From Flavobacteriales bacterium (GTDB taxonomy: Bacteria; Bacteroidota; Bacteroidia; NS11-12g; UBA9320): a stretch of DNA of 64,000 bases. The DNA lies in assembly GCA_020635355.1 (NCBI GenBank), contig JACJZW010000004.1:124001-188000 (forward strand), written 5' to 3'. The first letter of the stretch is position 1, and each line of letters opens with the position of its first letter. Positions 34,149 through 43,590 of the stretch are shown here, piece by piece. A model generated the notes under the pieces. That model had not been told where the DNA came from and ran no database searches. It saw nothing but the letters and a program-made list of their open reading frames with translations. A program made the translations under genes and the position numbers.

Positions 34149-34907
34149 ATGAAAAAAATCTACACACACATCTTAGTATTCGTCATGGCCTCACTTGGAA
34201 GCGTAAGTTTCAGTGCGGCACAATCCCGACTTCATCTCGACCTGTTCCACGATGGAAATTTCGAGGTTCAGTTGGATGGGATTCGATACACCGCCTATTC
34301 GGGGGGTGTTGACATTGGCGGTTTGGCACCCGGAACACACAGCATTCGGGTGGTTGAAGTTTTCCGTGGGCGGGCATATCGGGGACGAGGCCGATCTGTT
34401 CTGTACAACGGAAGTATTAACATTCCATTTCGGTCTGCGGTATTTGCCCGCCTTAACCCAAACAACCAGTTACGGGTAACGGAGGTACGATCCATTGCAC
34501 CACCACCGGTTGTGCGGAAACCTGCTCCAACTCGGGGAGGCCAGGGTTACCGGCGCGGACATGGATCAAGTCGGGGTAATGGCGCAGGAAGAGGGCCAGC
34601 TGTAAATGCCTTTGAATTAACCCGTACTCAAATCATCCATACACCGATGGATCGGGATAAGCTTGCCTTGGCAACCCAATATGTTTCATCCGGACGAGTG
34701 ACGTCCTCTGAGGTGGCATCCTTGATGAACCTTCTCACTTTTGAAAAGAACAAATTGGCGCTGGCCAAACAGGCATATGCAAATACCATCGACAAACAAA
34801 ACTACCATTTGGTGAATAGCTCGTTCACATTTGACAGCAGCGTGCGTGAACTGAACCGGTTTATTATCGGTCATCGAACGGCGCCCACCAATAGACGAGG
34901 CAAATAA
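34149..34907 (+). CDS. Exported DUF4476-domain protein
   Basis: 252 aa. The signal peptide is MKKIYTHILVFVMASLGSV, ending near SFSAAQ. An N-terminal beta domain (about 28-110) resembles a PEGA/carrier-type fold (LDLFHDGNFEVQLDGIRY, GLAPGTHSIRVVEVFRGRAYRGRGRS in part). A Gly/Arg-rich linker (about 125-150) joins it to a helical DUF4476 domain (about 155-245; DRDKLALATQYVSSGRVTSSEV, FEKNKLALAKQAYAN). DUF4476 is nearly confined to Bacteroidota and has no known function. A strong terminator follows, so it is a single-gene transcript. Confidence 0.85.
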   Translation: MKKIYTHILVFVMASLGSVSFSAAQSRLHLDLFHDGNFEVQLDGIRYTAYSGGVDIGGLAPGTHSIRVVEVFRGRAYRGRGRSVLYNGSINIPFRSAVFARLNPNNQLRVTEVRSIAPPPVVRKPAPTRGGQGYRRGHGSSRGNGAGRGPAVNAFELTRTQIIHTPMDRDKLALATQYVSSGRVTSSEVASLMNLLTFEKNKLALAKQAYANTIDKQNYHLVNSSFTFDSSVRELNRFIIGHRTAPTNRRGK

Positions 34908-34927
34908 TTTCTATTCATTCGTACTCG

Positions 34928-34962
34928 AGGCCCAACGACCAATCCGGCGTTGGGCCTTTTTT
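34928..34962 (+). terminator. Rho-independent terminator after the DUF4476 gene
   Basis: A 10-bp perfect stem, AGGCCCAACG (34928-34937) with CGTTGGGCCT (34948-34957), and a 10-base loop, followed by T6. Confidence 0.9.
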
Positions 34963-35009
34963 ATATGCTGAATTCTTTGAATTGATTTATCTTCACGTTT
35001 CAATCACGA

Positions 35010-35429
35010 ATGAAAAACTTCAACTGGCAGTTTGTTTTAGCCATCATCGCCTCCTTAATCAGTGTTCTTCTGGTTGTGGAATTGGTTCAATCGGGAACCG
35101 CATTAAACATGGATCAGACGGGTTTGGACATGGAAGCCTATCGGTCTTCTGTGCACGATGTTTTGACAAGCATGACCAGAAATGATTTGCTTTTAGTGCC
35201 TATTGCCTGGATTCTTGCTGCCTTTGTGGGTGCCATGGTGGGCAGTGTCATTACCCGGGACCGACGACGTCAAATTTTCTTTGTCGTTGCCTTGTTCACC
35301 TTGTCTGCCGCGGTGATGTTCATGTTGATGTTTCAACCACCTTCCTGGGTTTGGATTGCGGTGATATTCATCTTTCCATCGTCCTTGTTGGGCAGCAGGC
35401 TCATCAGGCGGGTGCCTGCGAAACGCTAA
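35010..35429 (+). CDS. Small polytopic membrane protein of unknown function
   Basis: 139 aa with four hydrophobic helices (about 5-25, 58-80, 90-108, 112-130). The loop between the first two is periplasmic-like (QSGTALNMDQTGLDMEAYRSS). A basic patch, ITRDRRRQIF, marks a cytosolic loop, and the C-terminus is also basic (RLIRRVPAKR). No family is recognised beyond a general similarity to small Bacteroidota membrane proteins. It has its own transcription unit after the terminator and overlaps the tail of polA by 4 bp, convergently. Confidence 0.6.
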   Translation: MKNFNWQFVLAIIASLISVLLVVELVQSGTALNMDQTGLDMEAYRSSVHDVLTSMTRNDLLLVPIAWILAAFVGAMVGSVITRDRRRQIFFVVALFTLSAAVMFMLMFQPPSWVWIAVIFIFPSSLLGSRLIRRVPAKR

Positions 35430-38224
35430 TGAGCTTCCAGCCAGTTCATACCTTGACCAATATCCACTACGGTAGGAACATTCAACGGCATGGCATGTTC
35501 CATTAAGGGCTTCACCAATTCCTTTAAACGATCCAATTCATCACGATGCACATCAAAGAGCAATTCATCGTGTACCTGTAGGATCATCTTAGACTTGAAA
35601 TTCTGAACCCGAAGGGCTGTGTCAATGTTGATCATGGCCAGCTTGATCATGTCGGCAGCGGAGCCTTGAATGGGCGCATTGATGGCGTTTCGTTCAGCAA
35701 AGCCAACTACGGTTCTGTTTTGTGAGTTGATGTCGCGAATTCTGCGTTTTCGTCCCATGATGGTTTGAACATAACCGTGATCGCGGCAGAAGGAAATCGT
35801 GTCGTCCATGTACTGCTTGATACCGGTAAACTGCTCGAAATAGGCATCGATGAGTTCGCTGGCTTCCCGGCGGGTGATGCCCAGGTTTTGAGATAGACCT
35901 GTGGCACCCTGTCCATAGATCAACCCAAAATTTACACTCTTGGCTTTGTATCGTTGATCTTTGGTAACCTCTTCCGGTTTTACACCAAATACGCGTGCTG
36001 CCGTTGCCGTGTGAACATCCTGACCGGTATTGAACGCTTCGGTCATACCCGGATCCCCACTCATGGAGGCTACAATCCGAAGTTCAATCTGACTGTAATC
36101 GGCGGCGAGTAGGATGTGCTCTTCATTTCGGGGAATGAAGGCCTTTCGGATTTCCCTTCCACGTTCAGTGCGTACCGGGATGTTCTGAAGATTGGGGTTG
36201 TTACTACTCAATCGGCCTGTGGCCGCAACAGCCTGAGCAAAACTGGTGTGAACCCGATGCGTTTTTGAATCCACCAATTTAGGAATGGCGTCTACATAGG
36301 TGCTTTTCAGTTTTTGAACCTGTCTGAAATCGAGTATGAGTTGGGGCAATTGATGCTGATTGGCCAAGTTGCTCAGAACAGCCTCATCGGTTTTATACTG
36401 ACCCGTTTTGGTTTTTTTTGCTTTGGGATCGAGTTTGAGATGATCAAACAACACTTCCCCCAATTGCCGCGGAGAGGCAATGTTAAACCGGACACCGGCC
36501 ACATCGTAAATCTGCTTTTCCAATTCCACGGCTTCGCTTCCCAGCTGAACCGAGTATTCGTTCAGAAAATCGACATCCACATTAACGCCTTCCCGTTCCA
36601 TCCGACCCAATACCGGAATCAATGGTGCTTCAATCCGATCGTACACTTTACGCAGATCTTCTGATGCCAGCATCGGTTCAAACGTGTTCCGTAATTGTAA
36701 GGTGATATCGGCATCTTCAACAGCATATTCAGTGGCTTTATCTAATGAAACAGAATCGAAACTGAGCTGATTCTTTCCTTTTTTGCCAATGAGGGACGTG
36801 ATGGAAATAGGTTGGTACCGCAAGAATTTCTCAGCCAGCGTATCCATGTTATGACGCTGATCAGGCTCCAGCAAATAATGCGCAAGCATGGTGTCCAATA
36901 CCGGCCCTTTTATATCCACGCCATAATTCCACAAGATTTGCATATCGTACTTGGCGTTTTGCAGAACCTTTTCAATGGATTCATTCGAGAAGAATGACTC
37001 AAACTCCAATAATCGGTTTCGTCTGTCTTCATGGCTTCCCTCGAAGTTTACATAGTAACCCGAGCCGCTTTCAAAACTGAAGGCGCAACCTAATATCTCA
37101 GCATTGAGCGCATCCAGATCAGTGGTTTCCGTATCAAAGCACACCACGGTTTTACTGAGCAATTGTTGAAGGAGTTCAGCACGACCTGACGCCGTATCTA
37201 CCAGGGTGTAGGTGTGATCGGTGGTATCAATGGTCTTGACCTCGCCAACGGCTTCTTTGACCACCGGGGCTGTGGCAGCCGAACTAGGTGCAAAATCTCC
37301 GAACAGGGATTGCTGTCCGCCACTTATGGTAAATGAAGGATCTTCGCCGGTGATGCGCTTATACAGCGTTTTAAATTCAATTTCTTCAAAGATTTGCTTG
37401 ATGGCCTCTTTGTTCGGTTCTTCCACAATCAGAGCCTCTTCGTCCAGTTCAACCGGTGCATCTAAAAGAATGGTGGCCAATTTTTTACTGATAAAGGCCT
37501 GTTCTTCATGTTCTTCAACCCGTTCTTTCAGCTTACCTTTCAACTCGTTGGTGTGCTGATAGATGTTCTCAATGGAACCGTATTGTTTAAGCAAATTGCT
37601 GGCGGTTTTGGGACCTACTCCCGGAATTCCGGGAATGTTATCCACGGCGTCGCCCATCAGCCCGAGATAATCAATGACCTGTTTTACATCGTCTAATCCA
37701 AACTTCGCACACACCTCGGCCTTTCCCCAAATTTCGTGCTCTCCGCCGCCTCGTCCCGGACGCAGCATCAGCACCTTATCGGTCACTAATTGCCCAAAAT
37801 CCTTATCCGGTGTCATCATGTAGGTGAGAAACCCTTTCTTTTCTGCCTGAACGGATAGCGTTCCGATTACATCATCAGCTTCATACCCTTCGGCCTCCAG
37901 AATGGGAATTCGAAAAGCTTCGATGATCCGGCGGATGTATGGTTCGGAAGACTTGATGTCTTCCGGAGTTTCATCTCTGTTGGCTTTGTAGAAATCAAAT
38001 TCCTGTTTTCGAACATTCTCCGATTTATGATCAAAAACCACCGCAAGGTGGGTGGGTTTTTGATTTTGGAGAACGTCCAGGAGGGTATTGGTAAATCCAA
38101 AGATGGCCGAAGTATTCAAGCCATAGGAAGTTATTCTTGGATTCTTGATGAACGCGTAGTAGGCCCGAAAAATGAGGGCATATGCGTCCAACAGGTAGAG
38201 TTTTTTTTCTGCTGATTCCGTCAT
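35426..38224 (-). CDS. polA: DNA polymerase I
   Basis: 932 aa with all three activities. The 5'-nuclease domain (about 1-290) starts KLYLLDAYALIFRAYYAF and has YEADDVIGTL and the helix-hairpin-helix GIPGVGPKTASNLL. The 3'-5' exonuclease is intact, with FDTETTDLD (about 360) giving the metal-binding acids. The polymerase domain has DYSQIELRIVAS (motif A), RYKAKSVNFGLIYGQ (motif B, O-helix) and VHDELLFD (motif C). It repairs DNA and removes Okazaki primers. It stands alone on the minus strand. Confidence 0.97.
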   Translation of the reverse strand: MTESAEKKLYLLDAYALIFRAYYAFIKNPRITSYGLNTSAIFGFTNTLLDVLQNQKPTHLAVVFDHKSENVRKQEFDFYKANRDETPEDIKSSEPYIRRIIEAFRIPILEAEGYEADDVIGTLSVQAEKKGFLTYMMTPDKDFGQLVTDKVLMLRPGRGGGEHEIWGKAEVCAKFGLDDVKQVIDYLGLMGDAVDNIPGIPGVGPKTASNLLKQYGSIENIYQHTNELKGKLKERVEEHEEQAFISKKLATILLDAPVELDEEALIVEEPNKEAIKQIFEEIEFKTLYKRITGEDPSFTISGGQQSLFGDFAPSSAATAPVVKEAVGEVKTIDTTDHTYTLVDTASGRAELLQQLLSKTVVCFDTETTDLDALNAEILGCAFSFESGSGYYVNFEGSHEDRRNRLLEFESFFSNESIEKVLQNAKYDMQILWNYGVDIKGPVLDTMLAHYLLEPDQRHNMDTLAEKFLRYQPISITSLIGKKGKNQLSFDSVSLDKATEYAVEDADITLQLRNTFEPMLASEDLRKVYDRIEAPLIPVLGRMEREGVNVDVDFLNEYSVQLGSEAVELEKQIYDVAGVRFNIASPRQLGEVLFDHLKLDPKAKKTKTGQYKTDEAVLSNLANQHQLPQLILDFRQVQKLKSTYVDAIPKLVDSKTHRVHTSFAQAVAATGRLSSNNPNLQNIPVRTERGREIRKAFIPRNEEHILLAADYSQIELRIVASMSGDPGMTEAFNTGQDVHTATAARVFGVKPEEVTKDQRYKAKSVNFGLIYGQGATGLSQNLGITRREASELIDAYFEQFTGIKQYMDDTISFCRDHGYVQTIMGRKRRIRDINSQNRTVVGFAERNAINAPIQGSAADMIKLAMINIDTALRVQNFKSKMILQVHDELLFDVHRDELDRLKELVKPLMEHAMPLNVPTVVDIGQGMNWLEAH

Positions 38225-38236
38225 AATAAAGGGAGG

Positions 38237-38268
38237 TAAAAGTACACATACAGGGTCAGGTGGTCAAA
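38237..38268 (-). promoter_or_regulatory. Putative polA promoter
   Basis: On the minus strand TTTG (38265-38268) is followed after 20 bp by TACTTTTA (38237-38244), close to the TTTG-N(17-23)-TAnnTTTG pattern with one mismatch. The start codon lies 13 bp beyond. Confidence 0.45.
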
Positions 38269-38329
38269 CAAGATGTCGATCAAAATCTTGTCTTTGTGCC
38301 AAACGTGACTGAACTCCCACCGTACGCGC

Positions 38330-38337
38330 TAATTTTG
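38330..38337 (+). promoter_or_regulatory. -7 element of the dihydroorotase gene
   Basis: TAATTTTG matches TAnnTTTG and ends 5 bp before the ATG at 38343. Transcription would start at about the start codon, so the message is probably leaderless. No -33 box at normal distance was seen. Confidence 0.45.
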
Positions 38338-38342
38338 TTTCG

Positions 38343-39677
38343 ATGAATAAAACCATACGAATCGTAAATGCCCTCATTATCAATGAAGGCCGAGAAATTG
38401 AAGGAGAGGTCCGACTTTCCAACGGACGAATTGATCAGGTTGGGACCACCGTAAACGATGCCGACGAGACCATTGACGCCGGAGGAAAAATCCTCATGCC
38501 CGGCGTGATTGATGATCAGGTCCATTTTCGTGAACCGGGCCTCACACACAAGGCTACCATCGCAACAGAATCTCGTGCCGCAGTGGCCGGAGGTACCACG
38601 TCGTTCATGGAGATGCCCAATACGGTTCCCCAGGCGGTTACCCAGGAGCTTTTAGCCGATAAGTATGTTATTGGTCAGCATTCATCACTGGCCAATTACT
38701 CCTTTTTTATGGGTGCCACCAACAACAACCTGGATGAGATTCTAAAGACCGATCCCAAATCGGTTTGTGGCGTTAAGATATTCATGGGATCCAGTACCGG
38801 GGACATGCTGGTAGACAATGACCAAACACTCAACAACGTGTTCGCAAATTGTCCCATGCTCATTGCCTTGCACTGTGAAGACGAGCAAACCATTCGTGAC
38901 AATATGGAGCGAGCCATCCAACAGTATGGTGAGGATATTCCGATGTCTCAACATCCGGTTATCCGGAGCCGGGAAGCCTGTTATTTGTCTTCATCCAAGG
39001 CTGTGGAGCTGGCGAAAAAGCACGGAACACGTATCCACGTATTACATATCAGCACCGCGGAAGAACTGGCACTTTTTGAAGCAAACCGGGATCCGTCCAA
39101 CAAGCGCATTACATCAGAGGTATGCGTGCATCACCTGAGCTTTGATGCGTCGCAGTACGACGCACTTGGAAGTAAAATTAAGTGCAATCCGGCCATCAAG
39201 TCCAAAACGGATCAGGATGCATTATGGCAGGGATTGCGCGATGGCAGGCTCGATGTCATTGCCACGGATCATGCTCCTCATACCTGGGAGGAGAAGTCCA
39301 ACAAATATGCCAAGGCACCTTCTGGTTTGCCTCTGGTACAACACAGTTTGCAGATGATATTGGATGCCTCGCGCTCAGGTAAAATTGATCGTACGGATGT
39401 GGTTGATCGGATGTGTCATAAGCCGGCAGAGCTTTTTGCCGTTGATCAACGCGGATTTATCCGCGAAGGATATTGGGCTGATCTGGTCTTAGTTGATCCA
39501 ACTACACCCTACCGGGTGAGTTCATCCAATCTCCTGTACAAGTGTGGCTGGTCGCCCATCGAGGGACATGAATTCGGACATACCATCACCCACACCTTTG
39601 TGAACGGTCATTTGGCATTTCACAATGGACGATTAGACGATTCGGTACTGGGAAAACGATTGACGTTCAACCGATGA
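38343..39677 (+). CDS. pyrC: Dihydroorotase (class I)
   Basis: Third step of pyrimidine synthesis: carbamoyl-aspartate to dihydroorotate, 444 aa, in the cytosol. Amidohydrolase motifs: VIDDQVHFREPGLTHKA at the first metal site, AAVAGGTTSFMEMPNTVP, LIALHCEDEQT, RIHVLHISTAEE and DVIATDHAPHTWEEK (catalytic Asp). The first site reads QVH where the HxH metal ligands are expected. I recall the same DDQVHFR form from other Bacteroidota dihydroorotases, so I treat it as a lineage trait rather than loss of activity. It overlaps the BNR-repeat gene by 4 bp. Confidence 0.9.
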   Translation: MNKTIRIVNALIINEGREIEGEVRLSNGRIDQVGTTVNDADETIDAGGKILMPGVIDDQVHFREPGLTHKATIATESRAAVAGGTTSFMEMPNTVPQAVTQELLADKYVIGQHSSLANYSFFMGATNNNLDEILKTDPKSVCGVKIFMGSSTGDMLVDNDQTLNNVFANCPMLIALHCEDEQTIRDNMERAIQQYGEDIPMSQHPVIRSREACYLSSSKAVELAKKHGTRIHVLHISTAEELALFEANRDPSNKRITSEVCVHHLSFDASQYDALGSKIKCNPAIKSKTDQDALWQGLRDGRLDVIATDHAPHTWEEKSNKYAKAPSGLPLVQHSLQMILDASRSGKIDRTDVVDRMCHKPAELFAVDQRGFIREGYWADLVLVDPTTPYRVSSSNLLYKCGWSPIEGHEFGHTITHTFVNGHLAFHNGRLDDSVLGKRLTFNR

Positions 39678-41275
39678 GATTTCAATTAACCATGTTGAGT
39701 TTTTGGCTCATCGGGCAGGTAGTGGCTCAGGTTGAGGTGCAGGTGAATCATACCGGAAATGCCAACTACCCCAATGAACCTACCATTTGTATTGACCGGC
39801 AAAATCCACTAAACATTACCGTTGGGGCCAACATCAACAACCACTATGTTAGTGATGATGGTGGAAGAACGTGGTCCGACAGCCTTTTTACCAGTAAGTA
39901 CGGGGTGTATGGCGATCCGGTATTGCAGTCCACCAGTTATGGCGGCATAACCCTATTGGCTCATTTGGCGTTCAATACGGAGAAATCCATCAAGGCCAAA
40001 AACTATGACTTTATCGATCGCATCGTGGTTCAACGATCCAAGGATGGTGGTAAGTCGTTTGATGATGGAAACTACGCCGGACTCAATGGAGATCGGATGC
40101 AGGATAAGCCCTGGATCACCGTAGACGAGTCGATTTTTTATGGGCAAACGTATCTCACGTGGACCGAGTTTGATAAACTCGGCAGTAAACGAAAGAAGTA
40201 TAAGAGCCGCATCCGCTGTGCGGTATCTCCTAATCTGGGCGAAACCTGGGGCACGGCCATCACCATTTCAGATTCTACCGGCGATTGTGTGGATGATGAT
40301 CATACCCTGGAAGGCGCCACCACGGCTGTTGGAGCGGATGGCGAAGTATATTGTGCCTGGGCTGGTCATCATAAAATATGGTTCGACAAAAGTTCAGACC
40401 GGGGAGTGACCTGGGGAACCGATAAGGTGATTGCACAACAATATGCCGGTTGGGCCATGGATGTGGAACACGTGTATCGAACCAACGGCATGCCCTTTCT
40501 GCTGAGTGACCTTTCCCATGGAAAGTTTCACGGACGATTGTATTTGGTCTATGGTGATCGGGTTGGGGAAGATGCCAATATCTACCTCATCCATTCCGAT
40601 GATAAGGGATCCACCTGGAGCAAGCCGGTGATTGTTCACCAGGGATCGCGGGGTGGTGGTAAGGAGCAGTACATGCCCAATATGGCCATTGATCAGAGTG
40701 ACGGCACCTTGGCAGTAGTCTATTATGACCGAAGGAATGTAATCAACAACGCCTTTTCGGACGTGTATATGTCGGTCTCCCGCGATGGAGGAGAAACCTT
40801 TCAGGATGTACGGCTCAATTCACTGATCACGGCATCCCACGGAGCTGGAACATTCTCAGGTGATTACATTGACATTGATATGTATCAAGGTAAGGTTGCG
40901 GTTGTGTGGGCATCGTATGACGAATATCAAAAGATCTTTACCCGGGTAGGAAGCCTGGAGGAGGTGATGCAGGAACCCAACTGGTTGCCAAATCAATTCT
41001 GTTTTGAAACGGTGGTTGAGGGGAACACTATGCACATGTACATGCGAACAACCCAACCGCTTGAAATAGGATATGGCTATTCAAAACGCATCTTTCCGTT
41101 CGGAAGAAGGACCGTGGTAAAAACGGTGCAGGTTCTCTGTGCCGATGACGGAACAGCCACGAATGATGTTCATCAACAATGGCCAATGCGGGCCCGATTT
41201 GACCAGGCGCTGATTGTTCGCAACGGTGACCGGATTGTCTTTCAACGCACAGAGGTAAACAACAAACGCAAGTAA
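39674..41275 (+). CDS. Exported BNR/Asp-box repeat protein (sialidase-like)
   Basis: 533 aa with a signal peptide ending near VVAQ. A six-bladed propeller is indicated by at least six Asp-boxes (SxDxGxTW): VSDDGGRTW, RSKDGGKSF, VSPNLGETW, KSSDRGVTW, HSDDKGSTW and VSRDGGETF. The arginine triad and Tyr/Glu pair of true sialidases cannot be confirmed, so a sugar-binding or glycosidase-like role is only possible. Glycan or protein-interaction propellers of this form are common among exported Bacteroidota proteins. It has no type IX sorting domain. The ATGA overlap suggests it is translated with dihydroorotase, though no functional link is apparent. Confidence 0.75.
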   Translation: MRFQLTMLSFWLIGQVVAQVEVQVNHTGNANYPNEPTICIDRQNPLNITVGANINNHYVSDDGGRTWSDSLFTSKYGVYGDPVLQSTSYGGITLLAHLAFNTEKSIKAKNYDFIDRIVVQRSKDGGKSFDDGNYAGLNGDRMQDKPWITVDESIFYGQTYLTWTEFDKLGSKRKKYKSRIRCAVSPNLGETWGTAITISDSTGDCVDDDHTLEGATTAVGADGEVYCAWAGHHKIWFDKSSDRGVTWGTDKVIAQQYAGWAMDVEHVYRTNGMPFLLSDLSHGKFHGRLYLVYGDRVGEDANIYLIHSDDKGSTWSKPVIVHQGSRGGGKEQYMPNMAIDQSDGTLAVVYYDRRNVINNAFSDVYMSVSRDGGETFQDVRLNSLITASHGAGTFSGDYIDIDMYQGKVAVVWASYDEYQKIFTRVGSLEEVMQEPNWLPNQFCFETVVEGNTMHMYMRTTQPLEIGYGYSKRIFPFGRRTVVKTVQVLCADDGTATNDVHQQWPMRARFDQALIVRNGDRIVFQRTEVNNKRK

Positions 41276-41396
41276 CCGTTTGTAAATCAGGAGTTTGCGA
41301 TAAAGGAAAAAGCACATTTCCCTTCTGTGGGATTAACCGCTCAAAGCATTGATTTTTAGTGTATAAAACCCGTATTTTGCGGACTATTTTAACAAA

Positions 41397-43529
41397 ATGG
41401 CAGCGAATAAGAACGAAGAAACCGGAGTGATCATGAAGATCCAAAAACAATCAGGCTGTTTGCTGATTGTAATTGGAGCTGCGATGTTGGCCTTTGTATT
41501 AACAGACTTACTGAAAAGCGGTCCTTCCGTTTTCAGTGGAAGTCAAAATGTGATCGGCGAAATTGCCGGTGATAAAGTATCCTATGAGGAATATTCCAAT
41601 AAGGTGGAAGACCTGAAGGCATTCTATCAGGGAGATCTTGGTGGATCGGGCGACGAAAGTCAATTCCGGGAAATGGCCTGGAATCAAATGATTCAGGATA
41701 AGATCATCAAACGGGAGCATCAACTCCTCGGTATTCAGGTAGGACCTGAGGAATTCAAGGATATTACAACCGGAGCACATCCGGATCCAAGTATTATTCA
41801 GGCATTCCAGGATCAGGAAACCAAAGAATTTAACCGCAATCAACTGATCAACTTCCTCGAAGTACAAATGCAGGAGGATGAGCGCAAATACCGTATTTGG
41901 TACAACTACTATGAAATGCCTTTGCGTGAGCGTACCGAAGGAACCAAGTACGACAAGATGGTGAAATCCGGTGTGTATGTAACCAAGCTGGATGCCAACT
42001 ACGACTTGAAACGTGAACAATATGAGGTTGCCGGTGAGGCGGTTGGTTTGTCATACGCTAGTGTTAGCGATTCATCCATCACCTATACGGATGATGATTT
42101 GAAAGCCTATATCCGCGAGCATGCCGATCGGTACGATCAGGTAGCATCACGTGACATCGACTTTGTGGTGATCAATGTATTGCCAAAAGCGGAGGATACG
42201 TTGGAAGCTAAAAAATGGGCAGAAGGATTCGTTGACAAATTCAAGAACGCCAAACGCGATAGCAACTTCGTGATGATCAATCGTTCATCTACTCCGTTTG
42301 ATGCCAACTTCAAACCTCGTGGATCATTCCCACCGGTTGTTGAAGATCAACTTTTTGCAGCCGATACCGGCACAGTGATTGGCCCAATCTTCCAGGAAGG
42401 AACCTATAGCCTGTACAAGGTAACAGCCATCAAAAATGATTCAGTAGGTCGCATCAAGGCACGTCACGTGTTGATTCCGTTGACCGAAATTGAGAACGAT
42501 GCCGATGGTTTAACCAAAGGAAATAAATTGATGGCCGAGTTGCGATCCGGAGCGAAAGACTTTAATGAGCAAGCCCGAAGCAACTACGATGGAACCGGCG
42601 GAACCAATGGTGATTTGGGCTGGATTTCAGAAGAAGGCTACACCAGTGTTCCAAGCGAATTGCGCGACAAATTATTCGAGCATCGCACAGGCGATTGGTT
42701 CGTACTCAAAACCTCCCGAGGTGTTCACGTGGTGAATGTGACCGAAGGCCCAAGCTTTAAAACCATTCAGGTTGCTGTTATGAGCCGAAGCATTACACCA
42801 GGTACCAAAGCCGATCAGGAAGCTGTTCGACTGGCAGCCGACATTCAATATCAAGCTCAGGAAAACGAAGATTTCATGGCCGTTGTAGAAGGTCTGGGTC
42901 AGCGGGTACGTGAAGCCACCAAGATTCGCGTTCAAAACCCGAGCATTCCGGGTATCCAGGATCCAAAGGATATCATCCGATGGCTGTACGACGACAAAAC
43001 GGCTGAGGGTAGTGTCTCTGACGTAATTGATTTACAGGATCGATATGTAGTGGCAAAATGTCGGGTGGTTCGTGAAAAAGGAACGGCTAAACTCAACGAT
43101 GTACGAGATGGAGTGATCACGGATTACATCCAGACTAAAAAAGCAGAACAGTTGATTGATCAACTCAATGCTGAACTAGCCAAGAATTCGGATGCTGAAA
43201 CGGTTGCCAAGAATTTGAACACCGCGGTACGTGTTATCCCAACGGTATCCATGTCGTCTCCTCAGGTTACAGGAATTGGACCGGAACCAAAGGTCCAAGG
43301 TGTGCTGCTCGGTTTGAAAGACGGTCAGCGATCTGAGCCTATTGAAGGAGGAACAGGCGTATACGTGGTATGGAATAAAGGTCAGGTGAAAACAGAAGGT
43401 CACGACGGTACCGTTGATGAACGACTTACCTTCCTTCGAGCTAATTCCGATCAGATGGTAGATGCCACGGTGTTGGAGGCTCTCCGATCCAAAGGTGAAA
43501 TCGTAGATAACCGATACAAATTCTATTGA
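41397..43529 (+). CDS. PpiD/SurA-like periplasmic peptidyl-prolyl isomerase
   Basis: 710 aa. One N-terminal membrane helix (GCLLIVIGAAMLAFVLTDLL, about 22-41) anchors it. A SurA-N-like chaperone domain (about 50-230) follows. A parvulin domain lies at about 340-450: RIKARHVLIPLTE, then GTGGTNGDLGWISEEG. The C-terminal part is another chaperone-like region. It helps fold secreted and outer-membrane proteins. ATG 41433 (MKIQKQSG) is an alternative start, 12 codons in. A strong terminator follows it. Confidence 0.9.
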   Translation: MAANKNEETGVIMKIQKQSGCLLIVIGAAMLAFVLTDLLKSGPSVFSGSQNVIGEIAGDKVSYEEYSNKVEDLKAFYQGDLGGSGDESQFREMAWNQMIQDKIIKREHQLLGIQVGPEEFKDITTGAHPDPSIIQAFQDQETKEFNRNQLINFLEVQMQEDERKYRIWYNYYEMPLRERTEGTKYDKMVKSGVYVTKLDANYDLKREQYEVAGEAVGLSYASVSDSSITYTDDDLKAYIREHADRYDQVASRDIDFVVINVLPKAEDTLEAKKWAEGFVDKFKNAKRDSNFVMINRSSTPFDANFKPRGSFPPVVEDQLFAADTGTVIGPIFQEGTYSLYKVTAIKNDSVGRIKARHVLIPLTEIENDADGLTKGNKLMAELRSGAKDFNEQARSNYDGTGGTNGDLGWISEEGYTSVPSELRDKLFEHRTGDWFVLKTSRGVHVVNVTEGPSFKTIQVAVMSRSITPGTKADQEAVRLAADIQYQAQENEDFMAVVEGLGQRVREATKIRVQNPSIPGIQDPKDIIRWLYDDKTAEGSVSDVIDLQDRYVVAKCRVVREKGTAKLNDVRDGVITDYIQTKKAEQLIDQLNAELAKNSDAETVAKNLNTAVRVIPTVSMSSPQVTGIGPEPKVQGVLLGLKDGQRSEPIEGGTGVYVVWNKGQVKTEGHDGTVDERLTFLRANSDQMVDATVLEALRSKGEIVDNRYKFY

Positions 43530-43550
43530 TTCATCTCACTTAAGATGTAG

Positions 43551-43585
43551 AAACCGCCGAATATTTCATTCGGCGGTTTTTTTTT
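43551..43585 (+). terminator. Rho-independent terminator directly before a start codon
   Basis: Stem AAACCGCCGAAT (43551-43562) with ATTCGGCGGTTT (43568-43579), 12 bp perfect, 5-base loop, then a T-run to 43585. The next ATG follows at 43591, so the hairpin fills the whole upstream space of the alpha/beta hydrolase gene. Confidence 0.9.
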
Positions 43586-43590
43586 GCAGT

